Part shown: positions 1 to 9,591 of the stretch, piece by piece | How the letters are laid out: the number at the start of each line of letters is the position of its first letter | Position numbering within the stretch: the stretch's first letter is position 1 | Source: Brucella rhizosphaerae | GTDB taxonomy: Bacteria > Pseudomonadota > Alphaproteobacteria > Rhizobiales > Rhizobiaceae | DNA: 64,000 nucleotides | Reading direction: 5' to 3' | Assembly (NCBI RefSeq): GCF_002252475.1 | Contig: NZ_NNRK01000026.1 | Location: 124,001-188,000, forward strand | The notes under the pieces: model-generated | What the model was told of the DNA's origin: nothing | Seen by the model: the letters and a program-made list of their open reading frames with translations, nothing else | Databases searched by the model: none | Translations under genes and position numbers: made by a program

Positions 1-333
1 TAATATCGGTTCTTTGACAAAAGGCAGAACGCGCGTTCGATTTGACGCCTCCAGCAATAACTCTGGAGGAAAGTAGAACATCCTGTAATGCAGCATATTT
101 TCTGAGCCAGCTGCACCGTCATGAACTTCATCAGGGTGAATGACGATCGTGTTTCCAGGAATGCTAAAGTGAGATGCGCCCCGGTAACGAAATGTCTGCA
201 CGCCAGCGAGCGTGATTCCGAGCGCATAAGTGTCGTGGCGGTGAGGGGAAAACCCAACGCCGTGGAACCTCGCATCAATGCGATCAATGCCCCGTTCTGT
301 CGGAGCATGCAGAATTCGCTCAGATTTGCACAA
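1..333 (-). CDS. AraC-family transcriptional regulator, N-terminal part (partial)
   Basis: The minus strand is open and encodes a cupin-like AraC N-terminal sensing domain, with visible motifs SPHRHDTYALGITLAG, FSIPGNTIVIHPDEVHDG and MLHYRMFYFPPELLLEA. The DNA-binding C-terminal half lies beyond the left edge. The family usually has about 280 residues with two helix-turn-helix units at the end. The frame is closed by a TGA upstream and holds no ATG, so I chose the TTG at 333 (LCKSERILHAP follows). Its ribosome-binding site is weak, so the start is uncertain. It is divergent from the DUF2000 gene and may regulate it; that is inference. Confidence 0.75.
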   Translation of the reverse strand, partial: MCKSERILHAPTERGIDRIDARFHGVGFSPHRHDTYALGITLAGVQTFRYRGASHFSIPGNTIVIHPDEVHDGAAGSENMLHYRMFYFPPELLLEASNRTRVLPFVKEPIL

Positions 334-403
334 ACGTTCAATACCCAGAATATTGCTGTCCCTATTATCTCGTTCGTCACGAAAATAACGGGATCATTTT
401 TGC

Positions 404-811
404 ATGTTCGATACCAAGTTTACAATTGTTCTGCGGGATAATTTAGCGCCCTGGCAGGAATTGAATATTACAGCTTTCCTGGCTAGCGGGATTGTAAGTC
501 AACACCCTGATATCATCGGCGAGCGCTATCGGGATGGATCCGGTAACATCTATAACGCTTTGTCCATTCAGCCAGTCGTCATCATGTCTGCAGATGCAGC
601 TCTTTTGCGTAAGATACATATGAAATCACTGGAAAGAGAAATTACAACATCCTTGTATGTCGAAGAGATGTTCTCTACGGGCCACGACGTAGCGAATAGA
701 GATGTATTTTCAAAATTTACACCGGAATCCGCAAATGTTGTGGGCATAGCTATTCGCGCAGAAAAGAAAATCGTTGATAAATTAGTAAAGGGCGCGAAGC
801 TTCATACGTAG
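404..811 (+). CDS. DUF2000 family protein
   Basis: The 135-residue product matches the DUF2000 family as I know it: an N-terminal FDTKFTIVLRDNLAPWQELN segment, a central IQPVVIMSADAALLRKIH strand-helix, then LYVEEMFSTGHDVANR and a C-terminal GIAIRAEKKIVDKLVKGAKLH. The length is normal and no signal peptide or membrane segment is visible. The family resembles peptidyl-tRNA hydrolase-type folds, but no reaction is established, so I assign none. It is divergent from an AraC-type regulator, a common pairing for this family. A bidirectional terminator-like hairpin follows about 145 bases downstream. Confidence 0.8.
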   Translation: MFDTKFTIVLRDNLAPWQELNITAFLASGIVSQHPDIIGERYRDGSGNIYNALSIQPVVIMSADAALLRKIHMKSLEREITTSLYVEEMFSTGHDVANRDVFSKFTPESANVVGIAIRAEKKIVDKLVKGAKLHT

Positions 812-954
812 ATATTTCTTATACTCAATACTTACTTCTGAACGATGTGCAAAGTTGAATGGTTAGCAATTAATCATGTGATTTTTCACATCGTTGAGTT
901 ATTGCAAACTGTGAGACTGCGCTGAAATGTGCACGAATTTGAAGTTAAAAAAAA

Positions 955-976
955 CCCCGACTGCAAGCCGGGGCAA
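955..976. terminator. Terminator-like hairpin after DUF2000 gene
   Basis: CCCCG pairs with CGGGG, with an extra CT/AG pairing inside the loop. It is preceded by a run of A and followed by CAATTTTAA, so it could stop transcription in either direction. The remaining sequence between 812 and 1356 is AT-rich, and I see no gene in it. Confidence 0.6.
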
Positions 977-1356
977 TTTTAACCTAATGCATATCATCAA
1001 GAACACGTACGGGGGTGATGCGTGAACTCAAGATTTAGTGAATTTTAGTAAAACAAATAGCCGATTCTAATAATACCGAATAATAAATGCTTAGACTTGT
1101 AGTACTGCGCGATTAAATCTTATTTGCAATTGTTGAACAACCGCACATGTTCGCTCACAATAATGTAGGCGATATGAAATTGAAGGGATTTTCATTAGAA
1201 GATATACTGTTGCTTTCCAGTAATAATTTGACCTTTTGGTATAATTTAAAACCGCTTATAATGCCTCGAATTACATAGGTATCAGGTCGGTTAAAGCGTT
1301 GTTTACACAATCTTTTCCGCGCTGTTGTTATCAGAGACGCTTGATGTTTAAGGCCG

Positions 1357-2028
1357 ATGGGAATGGGTTTGATTATTGATTTTGTAAAATACGTATCAAT
1401 CGTAGTGATTGGTCTTTTGCCTATTATGAACCCCTTGACGACAATTCCATTATATATGTCGTTGACCAAGCGCATGAGTGCAGACAACAAACGCGTTCAG
1501 GCACGCAAAGCGTGCATATATGCGTTCTCGATTCTCACTGTTTTCTTACTGCTTGGAAACGGCATCATTTCACTTTTCAGCATATCTATGCCGGGTATTC
1601 GTGTGGCTGGTGGACTGATCATCATGATCCTGGCATTGCGGATGATTTTCTCCGGCGAGGATTCGTCATCGGAAGTCGATGCAGCGCCTGCAGATATCAA
1701 AAAAGCTGAACTGGACTATTCCTTCTCGCCGCTGGCGATGCCAAGCCTCGCTGGCCCGGGCTCCATAGCCGTGGTCATGAGTTTTGCGTCACAGATACCA
1801 ACCGAACATACCATCGCCGGACATGCGGTTGTTATATTGGGTATCGCTATTACGATTGGTGTGGCCTATCTCGCTCTCTCATCCGCATCGCTCATAGAAA
1901 AAGTGCTCGGCGAACATGGTATGCAGGCCGTGACAAAGATCATGGGCTTCCTGTTGACTTGCGTGGCGGTGCAATTTCTTGCCTCAGGCATCCGCGATTT
2001 TTATATCGAATTCAGTAAGATCAGCTAA
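1357..2028 (+). CDS. MarC family (NAAT/YhgN-like) integral membrane protein
   Basis: A 223-residue hydrophobic protein with about six membrane segments. The family hallmark IGLLPIMNPLTTIPLYMSLT lies in the first 40 residues, and the PLAMPSLAGPGSIAVVMS re-entrant-type motif near residues 125-145. MarC proteins were once linked to multiple antibiotic resistance and are now treated as membrane proteins of unknown substrate. A start at 1363 (MGL) is equally possible: an AAGG lies 9 bases before that ATG. The gene stands alone, with a long AT-rich upstream region and a dispersed-repeat fragment just after the stop. Confidence 0.85.
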   Translation: MGMGLIIDFVKYVSIVVIGLLPIMNPLTTIPLYMSLTKRMSADNKRVQARKACIYAFSILTVFLLLGNGIISLFSISMPGIRVAGGLIIMILALRMIFSGEDSSSEVDAAPADIKKAELDYSFSPLAMPSLAGPGSIAVVMSFASQIPTEHTIAGHAVVILGIAITIGVAYLALSSASLIEKVLGEHGMQAVTKIMGFLLTCVAVQFLASGIRDFYIEFSKIS

Positions 2029-2060
2029 ACCAGTTTCCACTTTTCGGGATGTGCTCTAGG
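2029..2060 (-). repeat. Fragment of dispersed palindromic (RIME-like) element
   Basis: On the minus strand this reads AGAGCACATCCCGAAAAGTG followed by GAAACTGG. It matches the CCCGAAAAGYGGGAACCGG core seen again at 61645 and, in degenerate form, at 13022 and 50735. It lies between the convergent marC-like and ynfA-like genes. Confidence 0.55.
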
Positions 2061-2376
2061 TGCGCGGGACGAGCAGGATAATGCATGCGCCTGCTAAGGC
2101 GACGGTCGCACCTATAATGTCCCAGCGATCTGGACGCATGCCTTCAACGGCCCAGATCCACCCAATGGACGCGATAATGTAAATCCCGCCATAAGCGGCA
2201 TAAGCGCGACCTGCTGCATCGGTTTCTATCAATGTGAGCAAATAGGCAAAAAGAGCGAGACAAACCACGCCCGGAATGAGCCAGAGCGGGGACTTGTCCA
2301 GTTTAAGCCATGCCCAAAACGAGAAGCACCCTGCGATCTCGAATATAGCTGCGGCAGCATAAATCACGAACTGCAA
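2056..2376 (-). CDS. ynfA: YnfA family (UPF0060) small membrane protein
   Basis: A 106-residue protein with four predicted membrane helices and the family signature [12 protein letters not shown] near residues 75-87. An acidic residue sits in the first helix (AIFEIAG), as in small multidrug resistance (SMR) proteins. The length is typical. YnfA proteins are SMR-like and reported as efflux proteins in some enterobacteria; the substrate here is unknown. Its start overlaps the end of the O-antigen-ligase-like gene by 13 bases, so it is probably translated as the last gene of the exopolysaccharide transcript, although it has no obvious role in polysaccharide synthesis. Confidence 0.85.
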   Translation of the reverse strand: MQFVIYAAAAIFEIAGCFSFWAWLKLDKSPLWLIPGVVCLALFAYLLTLIETDAAGRAYAAYGGIYIIASIGWIWAVEGMRPDRWDIIGATVALAGACIILLVPRT

Positions 2377-3665
2377 AGCGTATTTCCCTGGAATGGATGA
2401 TTAGTTGCGGCCTTGCGTTGATATTTATACTCCAGCCCTGCGCAACCCCATATAAGGCCAAACAGCAGGTAAAAGTGCCGCCAGTGATCCGTATCGATCA
2501 CATTACCGATGAGCACATGGCCAAGATAAGTCGCATAGGCACAAAGAAGAAATGGTTGCCATGGTCGATTTCTGAACATCAGTTTGAAACCGATGGCGAG
2601 TGTGAGAAAAGTCAAAGTCATGAAGGCGATGAAGCCGATCCAGCCATAATCCAGCACTGCTTTCAGCCAGACATTATGGGTGTCTTCTCCAAACATAGGG
2701 CCGAATTCCAGCGGCCCGATTCCCAAAGGATGTTCGGTCGCCAGAACCATGCCAAGCCAGTGCCGGGCAAACCGACCCAGACGCGCACTGTCATAGCTTT
2801 GCTCAAGGCGCGCACGCTCGAAAAAGAATGTTCTGACGTCTGGGATTTGAAGAAGCAGCACAATAGCCAGCGCGATTGCAAGAATGGCAAGCAGACCAAT
2901 AGTGATCAATCGCAGACGGAACCTGTTGCTCTCGCTCCGAAGAAGCAGAACTGCAAAAAGGCAGAGAAATGAGAGCGGCACCATGGCCCAGGCAGCACGT
3001 GAGAAGGAAACCAGTATTCCGAGCGTCAGTATGCAGCACAAGGGCAGATAGACAAGCATATCCCGGCTGTTGCCCTTCATGATGCGGTAGAGGCTCCATG
3101 TGAAGGGTAGAACCAGAAATGGGCCGTAAACGTTCGGGTCCTTAAAGCCGCCCATAGCGCGTCCGTAACGGGTAAAGACATCCGCGCTGGGAAACAGGTT
3201 GAGATAGCCCGCAATGCCCAGCAGCGACGATAGGATGCCGACCAGAAGATAGGCATTGAAGATTGTTTTCAGACGACGATAGTCTGCTTCGATAATCGCG
3301 GCATAAAAGACTGATGTGAAAGCAAGGAACAGCGAAACTGCGATATAAAGTGGCGCATCCTTGGTATCCGCCATTTGCATGACGGAAATCATACCGCCGA
3401 AGTTGAATACGGTCAGCAAGGCAAGCAACACCACACTCGTTCGTGTCAGCCGCATCCCGAAGAGTAAGGCTACGGCGATGAGGCCGGCCATGTAAAGCTC
3501 GTAAGGAGCTGGTTCGCTCATCACGAAACCAAGCAGAAAAACACCAAGTCCGATGGCAAAATTGGCGATCAGCCGGTTTAAAGCGCGCTTACCTGCAACG
3601 TCTGTTGCAGGTAAGCGGCGGTAAGGTCTGGATATACCGCTGACGCTATTTGCGACCGTGCTCAA
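2364..3665 (-). CDS. O-antigen ligase / polysaccharide polymerase family membrane protein
   Basis: A 433-residue protein with about ten to twelve membrane segments and a Wzy_C/WaaL-type region. The family-typical periplasmic loop is followed by the motif [17 protein letters not shown] near residues 330-348. Such proteins either polymerise repeat units on undecaprenyl carriers or ligate chains to an acceptor. Beside a sugar transferase and export genes, a Wzy-like polymerase is the more likely role. The start overlaps the stop of the upstream sugar transferase by four bases, which implies translational coupling. Confidence 0.8.
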   Translation of the reverse strand: MSTVANSVSGISRPYRRLPATDVAGKRALNRLIANFAIGLGVFLLGFVMSEPAPYELYMAGLIAVALLFGMRLTRTSVVLLALLTVFNFGGMISVMQMADTKDAPLYIAVSLFLAFTSVFYAAIIEADYRRLKTIFNAYLLVGILSSLLGIAGYLNLFPSADVFTRYGRAMGGFKDPNVYGPFLVLPFTWSLYRIMKGNSRDMLVYLPLCCILTLGILVSFSRAAWAMVPLSFLCLFAVLLLRSESNRFRLRLITIGLLAILAIALAIVLLLQIPDVRTFFFERARLEQSYDSARLGRFARHWLGMVLATEHPLGIGPLEFGPMFGEDTHNVWLKAVLDYGWIGFIAFMTLTFLTLAIGFKLMFRNRPWQPFLLCAYATYLGHVLIGNVIDTDHWRHFYLLFGLIWGCAGLEYKYQRKAATNHPFQGNTLCSS

Positions 3666-5221
3666 TAGGCATTTTCCGTGTTGAGGAGCCTGACCGGTGT
3701 CAGGAACAGGATCTTGAGATCGAACCAGAGTGACCAGTTTTCAATGTAAAACAGATCATATTCTGTGCGCATCGTTATCTTGTCGTTATTGTCGATTTCG
3801 CCGCGCCAGCCATTGATCTGCGCCCAGCCGGTTACGCCGGGTTTGACGCGGTGGCGAGCGAAATAACCATCGACCACTTCATTATAAAGCACGTTGTGCG
3901 AGTGCGCGGCCACCGCATGTGGGCGCGGGCCGACAAGTGACAGTGAGCCCGTCAGGGAATTGAAGAACTGAGGCAGTTCATCAATGGATGTCTTGCGAAT
4001 GAAGCGCCCGACACGTGTCACCCGAGGATCGTTCTTTGTTACCGCATTACGCGCGCTCGGATCGCTAAGCTCCGTGTACATTGAGCGGAATTTCCAGACA
4101 TTGATAACTTCATTGTTAAAGCCATGACGCTTTTGCTTGAAGATCACCGGGCCTTTGCTATCGAGCTTGATGGCAATCGCTGCTGCCAGCATGATGGGTG
4201 AAAGAAAGACGATCCCCAGCAGGCTGAACACAATGTCAAAAATGCGCTTTGCAACCGAATCCCAGTCATTAATCGGCTTATCGAAGATGTCCAGCATCGG
4301 TACGCTGCCTATGTAGGAATAGGCACGTGGGCGGAAACGCAGATGGTTGTTGAGTGCCGACAGACGAATATCGACGGGCAACACCCAAAGCTTATTGAGG
4401 ATCATCAGAATGCGTTCTTCGGCGCTGATTGGCAGCGAAACGATCAGCATGTCGATATGCGCAATACGTGCAAATTCGATCAGTTCTTTGATGTTGCCGA
4501 GCTTGGGGTAGCCTGCCACGATGGGTGGTGAACGCTTGTCGTCACGATCATCGAAAATGCCGCAGATACGAATATCATTGTCTGGCTGTTGCTCAAGCGT
4601 ACGGATCAGGGCTTCTGCATTAGGACCACCGCCGACGATAACGGCGCGACGCTCCATAATGCCATTGCGCGCCCAACGGCGGATTCTCCACGAGACGAAC
4701 AGGCGGCAAATGATCAGAACGATCATTCCGCTCAAAGCCCAGATCAGAAACCATGCACGCGAAAAATCAGAAGAAACCTTGAAGAGAAAGCCCGCTACCG
4801 CAACCGCGCCCAGCACCGTTGCCCAGCTGATGATTACGCGCTTCAGGTGACGGCTGGGGCTGCGCAGAATATTGACCTGATAGCCATTGTTTATCTCCAT
4901 CATCAGCACGTAAAGGCCCCCGCCTGCGAGCATGATGAGGAAATAGTAGAGAATGAGTGAGGTGTTGAAACTGACATAATAGGTAAAGCTAAGCATACCG
5001 GTCAGCATAACAATACCGAATTCAACGAGCCGGATCACCCCGCTTAGCATGGTCGGCGACAAGGTGTTTCGCTCGTATTGCGCAGCCATCTGCCGCGCCA
5101 TGGCGTTCAACCCGCTCTGTTCATTCGGTTTGGAGCCTTTCGCATCCCTGGCATTATCTGCCTCAGGATCGATTGGAGAAGGCGCATCATTATCCCGCAC
5201 AATTTTACCCCTGCTAATCAA
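3662..5221 (-). CDS. Undecaprenyl-phosphate sugar phosphotransferase (WcaJ/ExoY-like)
   Basis: A 519-residue polyisoprenyl-phosphate hexose-1-phosphate transferase that would start repeat-unit synthesis at the inner membrane. The first 60 residues are polar and cytoplasmic. Four membrane helices follow (about 65-180), then a nucleotide-binding-like domain (AVIVGGGPNAEALIRTLEQ) and a C-terminal catalytic domain from about 320. That domain has KRIFDIVFSLLGIVFLSP, KFRSMY, RKTSIDELPQFFN, SLVGPRPHA and KPGVTGWAQINGWRGE, all bacterial-sugar-transferase motifs. The full length indicates a WcaJ-type enzyme (glucose-1-phosphate) rather than the short ExoY type. It sits in the minus-strand exopolysaccharide operon. 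Confidence 0.88.
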   Translation of the reverse strand: MISRGKIVRDNDAPSPIDPEADNARDAKGSKPNEQSGLNAMARQMAAQYERNTLSPTMLSGVIRLVEFGIVMLTGMLSFTYYVSFNTSLILYYFLIMLAGGGLYVLMMEINNGYQVNILRSPSRHLKRVIISWATVLGAVAVAGFLFKVSSDFSRAWFLIWALSGMIVLIICRLFVSWRIRRWARNGIMERRAVIVGGGPNAEALIRTLEQQPDNDIRICGIFDDRDDKRSPPIVAGYPKLGNIKELIEFARIAHIDMLIVSLPISAEERILMILNKLWVLPVDIRLSALNNHLRFRPRAYSYIGSVPMLDIFDKPINDWDSVAKRIFDIVFSLLGIVFLSPIMLAAAIAIKLDSKGPVIFKQKRHGFNNEVINVWKFRSMYTELSDPSARNAVTKNDPRVTRVGRFIRKTSIDELPQFFNSLTGSLSLVGPRPHAVAAHSHNVLYNEVVDGYFARHRVKPGVTGWAQINGWRGEIDNNDKITMRTEYDLFYIENWSLWFDLKILFLTPVRLLNTENAY

Positions 5222-5292
5222 CGTGCCGGACTATATTTAACAGCAAATCCTAAGGATTTGCTGATCAAATGGTCCCGGCGGCTGCTAGATTT

Positions 5293-6435
5293 TCAGGAAC
5301 GTGCTTCACGGTAAACCAATTCTATAGAATGTGCCATTGCTTCAACGCCGAACCGTTCGCGCAGACGCAAACTATCGGGCATTGAAAAAAGAAAGCCACT
5401 CTCATTATTCGCAACTGAAAGCAGCTTTGCAGCGAGCGATTCTACGTCCGGCTCAACGAGGGCCGGGGAATTGGGACCAAAGATTTCGGGAATGCCACCA
5501 ACATTGCTGGCAATGATGGCTTTGCCAGCGGCTAGCGCTTCCAGCACGATATAAGGAAATGCCTCCGCGCGCGATGGAACGACCATGATTTTACCAAGCG
5601 GAAAAGCTTCTCGCGCGGCCATGCCAGGCAGGAAACGGATTTGGTCTGTTATGCCGAGTTCATTCGCGAGCGCTAGAAAGTCTGCTTTCTCTGTGCCGTC
5701 GCCGATAATGGTGACTGTAAAACGCTTGGCTTGTTTGTCACGAAGAGAGGTCAGGGCGCGGATCAACAGATCGGGTCCCTTCAGTACACGCATCGTTCCT
5801 ATAAACAGGAAGTCAGTCGCGTCAGGCACGGCTGCCGTATGAACAAACTCCTCATCCGACAAGCCATTATAGATAACCGCATGCAGGTCGTATGGCCTGC
5901 CAACCTTCTCTTCATAAGTTCGCTTCTCGAAGTTTGAAACGAACAGAACAGCATCGGTGAATGGAGCCAGCAGCCTTTCGACCAGAAAGACCACGCCACC
6001 GGCGCGCGTCTTTCGGTCAAAATGCAGGCTGCCGCCATGCGGTGAATAGATACGGGCTACGCGAGACTTAAAAACCCGTAGAGATGAGCCGATCAGACGT
6101 GCATAAACGCCTCCTTTGGCGCCATGACCGTGCAGGATGTCCGGCTGCAATTTCTTGACAATGCGATAGGCTTTGTATGCCGTTTTGATATCGGAAATGC
6201 CGATATTTCTTTGCATAGCGATACGATGGAGACCGAGCGCGAGCTTAGGCCGTAATTCTTCGAGGAGTTCATCTTCACGCGGGCCGCTGGTTGTTGCATC
6301 GCAGAGAATGCCAACCTCGTGCCCGTTTGAAGCCTGAATGCTGATGAGATCGCGGACATGGCGGAACAAGCCGCCCGCAGGTTCGCGAAAACAATGGATG
6401 ATGCGTAAGGGCGAGTTGTGCTTTTCATCAGACAT
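5293..6435 (-). CDS. GT4 family glycosyltransferase
   Basis: A 380-residue GT-B fold enzyme. The N-terminal Rossmann domain starts with IIHCFREPAGGLFRHVRDL and contains HGHGAKGGVYARLIG. The C-terminal donor-binding domain carries the E-x7-E signature in SRAEAFPYIVLEALAAG and GGIPEIF near residues 290-320. It should add a sugar to the lipid-linked exopolysaccharide repeat unit at the cytoplasmic face; donor and linkage cannot be read from sequence. It lies 71 bases before the sugar transferase and 9 bases after the export lipoprotein gene. It is the only Leloir-type transferase in the cluster, which suggests a short repeat unit or further transferases elsewhere. Confidence 0.88.
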   Translation of the reverse strand: MSDEKHNSPLRIIHCFREPAGGLFRHVRDLISIQASNGHEVGILCDATTSGPREDELLEELRPKLALGLHRIAMQRNIGISDIKTAYKAYRIVKKLQPDILHGHGAKGGVYARLIGSSLRVFKSRVARIYSPHGGSLHFDRKTRAGGVVFLVERLLAPFTDAVLFVSNFEKRTYEEKVGRPYDLHAVIYNGLSDEEFVHTAAVPDATDFLFIGTMRVLKGPDLLIRALTSLRDKQAKRFTVTIIGDGTEKADFLALANELGITDQIRFLPGMAAREAFPLGKIMVVPSRAEAFPYIVLEALAAGKAIIASNVGGIPEIFGPNSPALVEPDVESLAAKLLSVANNESGFLFSMPDSLRLRERFGVEAMAHSIELVYREARS

Positions 6436-6444
6436 TTATCGCCA

Positions 6445-7035
6445 TCAGAACAGACGTTCACGCACATAGACGGTGTCACCCGGCAGAATCGGATCGGAGA
6501 TCAGGACGCGACCTGTCATCACGTCTCCATTGATCGTGCGTGTAATATCGACACTTTCCTGATTGGCGCGTGGCGTAAACCCACCAGCTGCTGCGATTGC
6601 CTTTTGCACAGTCATGCCCGGCACATATGAATACTGGCCCGCTCCACCCACTTCACCCATGATGAAGATCGGACGATAACGGTCTATCTCGACACTTACG
6701 TCTGGATCACGCAGATAACCGCCCCGCAGTTTTGAGGCGATGCCGCCTTCAAGCTGCTTTACGGTTTTTCCGCTTGCCGGAACGCTGCCGATAAGCGGGA
6801 ATGCGATGTAACCAGACTGGTCGACGCTATAATTATTGGTAAGGCTTGCCTGCTCAAACACAGTAACGCGCACACGATCGCCAGCATTGAGCAAATAGGG
6901 TTCGTTCAATGCGGCATGAAACGCCTGTGGAGCAGGGCGATAGCTTGAGCATGCGGAAAGCGTCATCGCCGCAAGGCCAAGCGCAATAAGAACCATGTGG
7001 CCTTTGCGCTTTTTATGAGTTTTCTGCATCGTCAT
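6445..7035 (-). CDS. Polysaccharide export lipoprotein (ExoF/Wza-like, short form)
   Basis: About 196 residues from the ATG at 7035, which has GAGG six bases upstream. The longer frame from 7098 would put 21 polar residues before the signal. It has a lipoprotein signal with lipobox LSAC (Cys29), then a polysaccharide-export domain (PYLLNAGDRVRVTVFEQ to VSVEIDRYRP) and one SLBB-type segment (YVPGMTVQKAIAAAGGFTPRA). Full-length Wza has about 380 residues with a C-terminal membrane-spanning helix. This protein lacks that helix, so it resembles ExoF-type partners. It is divergent from the Wzc-like gene, consistent with a joint export machine. Confidence 0.85.
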   Translation of the reverse strand: MTMQKTHKKRKGHMVLIALGLAAMTLSACSSYRPAPQAFHAALNEPYLLNAGDRVRVTVFEQASLTNNYSVDQSGYIAFPLIGSVPASGKTVKQLEGGIASKLRGGYLRDPDVSVEIDRYRPIFIMGEVGGAGQYSYVPGMTVQKAIAAAGGFTPRANQESVDITRTINGDVMTGRVLISDPILPGDTVYVRERLF

Positions 7036-7352
7036 TGTCGCCTCGGTCTCTTCCGAAAAGCATTGCCGCATTTGTAGATTCGGATAGGAAATATCCAAAT
7101 GCTGTTACATGACGTTATCGATTGATTAAGGTTAATGGCTGGTAAAGAAGTGGCGGCCTCCCGGAAAAACTTTATCTCTTTCTGATAAGAATGGCTCAAT
7201 TGACAGTTTAACCCTCTGGTTACCTTGTTCGTTTACATTTCCTTACAAAATTGGCCTGCGTTGCCTTTGAATGGGCGAGGGTGGTTGCTCCATAACCGCA
7301 CTTCTGGAGTGTTGGGCGGAGTATGGGCCGGGATATCGGCCGGAGTATCGGA

Positions 7353-9548
7353 ATGTCTGAAGTCGATAGGCTGTCGAAAGACGCAGATATTGATATTGGT
7401 GCGCTCTTTTCGAGCTTGCGCCGCTATTGGCTTTTGATTGTCAGCGGTGCAGCCATCATGGCGGTGCTCGCCTGGGTGATATGCCTTCTTCTGACACCCG
7501 ATTATCGCGCGGAAACTCGCATTCTGATCGAATCTCGCGAATCCGTTTTCACACGTCCAAATGGTGAGGCCACGACAGAACGGCCGTTGATGGACCCGGA
7601 AGGCGTGAAAAGCCAGGTCGAAGTTCTGACTTCGGGCGATCTGCTTAAGCAGGTTTCGGACAGGCTGAAGCTTACAGACAGTGAGGCTTTTACCTCAACG
7701 AATATAAAGCCTTGGACGCGTGTCTTGATTCTTCTCGGGATGCGTAATAATCCGGCCAGCCTGACACCCGAAGAGCGTGTTCTGCAGAAGCTGCGCCAGA
7801 ATTTGCAGGTTTTCAATGTCACTGGTTCGCGCGTGATCGTGGTCCAGTATACGTCCGCAAATGCGCAGGAGGCTGCCGACATCGCAAATGCGGTGGCTGA
7901 TGCCTATATCGCGTTGCAAGCTGCTGCAAAACTTCAGTCTAATGATGATGCAACCGGCTGGCTTGCGCCAGAAATTGAGGATCTGCGCGGCAAAGTCCGG
8001 GATTCGGAAAAGAAGGTTGCTGACTATCGTGCTGCGAATGGCCTGCTGACCGGGCAGACAAATAGCACCATTGCCACCCAACAGCTGTCCGAAGTCTCGA
8101 CCGAGCTTACGCGCCTGCGTTCGAGCCGTGCTACGTCTGAGGCGAAAGCGGAAAGTATTCGCAGAGCGCTCGCAGCCGGTGTTCCGGTTGATACTCTGCC
8201 TGACGTCGTGGCATCTGGCATGATGCAGCGCCTTTCTGAACGTCGTATTCAGCTCAATTCGCAGATTGCTGATCTTTCGGTAACACTGCTTGAAGGCCAT
8301 CCCCGTATCAAGTCCGTACGCTCGCAACTCGCTGATCTGGACCGACAGATCAATGCGGAAGGGCGCAAGCTTTTAGCGAGCCTCAATAATGAGGTGAGTG
8401 CTGCGAGATTGCGCGAAGACGAACTCAATCGTGAATTAAACCGCGTCAAGGCACAGGCTGCTCAGGCTGGCGAGCAGGAAGTTGAATTGCGGGCGCTTGA
8501 ACGGGAAGCGGCTGCACAGCGTCAGCTTCTTGAAACTTACCTGACGCGCTATCGCGAAGCTGCTTCGCGCACAGACCGCAATTATGTCCCAGCCGACGCG
8601 CGGATATTCTCGCGCGCTGATGCGCCGGGATTACCGTATTATCCAAAGACCTTGCCGGTTGTCAGCGCAACCTTCGTTGCAGGACTGTTGCTCCTGTCCA
8701 TTTTCGTACTGCTGCGCGAATTGTTCAGTGGGCGGGCCTTTGTAAGCGTTGATGGGCGCCGTATCGCAGCGGTCGAAGAAATTGAAATGCCGGTGATTGA
8801 AGCTGCCACCGACATGGCTTTCACCCCGTATTCTGAAGATGAGTCCCAAGTTGCGGTTAAATCTGCAAGGCGCTGGACTTCACCTTTGATTTCGGGATCA
8901 AAGATTGTCTCTGAGGAAGAAGCTCCGGAGAACCCGAATGGTGTGAAGACCGTGGCCGACCGCCTCATTGAAGGCAGGTTAAAGCGCGTTATCGCCGTGT
9001 CGCCGGAAGGAGACACTGCATCCGCTGCAACTGTGCGCCTGATGCGAGAGCTGGCAGATCGTGGCAAGCGCGCCATTCTGATCGACATGACGGCCTACGG
9101 TACACTAGGGCTTGTTATGCTCGATGGAAACAATCGAGCTGGCATTACAGAACTTCTTGCTGGTGAGCGACGCTTCAACGATGTTATTCATACGGATCAT
9201 TATTCCCAGGCGCATATAATGCCGCTCGGTAAGGTGGCTCCTGAAGACGCAATGCGTTCAGCCGACCGGCTGCCATATATTCTGGATGCGCTGGAAACAG
9301 TTTATGATTTCGTGGTGGTTGAATGCGGCCCGTCGACATCTCGACAGATACGCCGTATTGCCGACGGTCCGGCAGTCGTGGTCATGAATATTGTGGACCC
9401 TGACGACCACAATGTCGTCATGGCAGCGCTCGATATGGATCAGGGTGGCTATGAAGATGTCATCATTTTGATGGACGGCGCAGAGCGTGCGGCAGTCTCC
9501 GGTTCCAACACGCCACAGCCAGATTTCGATTCGCAATCAAAGATATAG
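7353..9548 (+). CDS. Wzz/GumC-type chain-length and export protein with degenerate BY-kinase domain
   Basis: About 731 residues from the ATG at 7353 (GGAG eight bases upstream); an ATG at 7323 has its GGAG too close. A Wzz domain with a first membrane helix (about 27-47) is followed by a long coiled coil (about 180-410) and a second helix (about 435-455). The cytoplasmic part resembles the bacterial tyrosine kinase fold, but the Walker A site reads SPEGDTASAAT with no lysine. Walker A' and B also lack their usual aspartates (AILIDMTAYG, FVVVECGPST), and no tyrosine-rich tail is present. It probably sets chain length or gates export without phosphorylation. Confidence 0.85.
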   Translation: MSEVDRLSKDADIDIGALFSSLRRYWLLIVSGAAIMAVLAWVICLLLTPDYRAETRILIESRESVFTRPNGEATTERPLMDPEGVKSQVEVLTSGDLLKQVSDRLKLTDSEAFTSTNIKPWTRVLILLGMRNNPASLTPEERVLQKLRQNLQVFNVTGSRVIVVQYTSANAQEAADIANAVADAYIALQAAAKLQSNDDATGWLAPEIEDLRGKVRDSEKKVADYRAANGLLTGQTNSTIATQQLSEVSTELTRLRSSRATSEAKAESIRRALAAGVPVDTLPDVVASGMMQRLSERRIQLNSQIADLSVTLLEGHPRIKSVRSQLADLDRQINAEGRKLLASLNNEVSAARLREDELNRELNRVKAQAAQAGEQEVELRALEREAAAQRQLLETYLTRYREAASRTDRNYVPADARIFSRADAPGLPYYPKTLPVVSATFVAGLLLLSIFVLLRELFSGRAFVSVDGRRIAAVEEIEMPVIEAATDMAFTPYSEDESQVAVKSARRWTSPLISGSKIVSEEEAPENPNGVKTVADRLIEGRLKRVIAVSPEGDTASAATVRLMRELADRGKRAILIDMTAYGTLGLVMLDGNNRAGITELLAGERRFNDVIHTDHYSQAHIMPLGKVAPEDAMRSADRLPYILDALETVYDFVVVECGPSTSRQIRRIADGPAVVVMNIVDPDDHNVVMAALDMDQGGYEDVIILMDGAERAAVSGSNTPQPDFDSQSKI

Positions 9549-9591
9549 CGCGTCAGACTGAATCAAATTCAGAGGCGCTTATCGTAAAATA

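Noticed and set aside
1155-1490. 111-residue minus-strand ORF upstream of and overlapping the MarC-like gene
   Set aside because: Overlaps a conserved gene start and shows no family motif or RBS.
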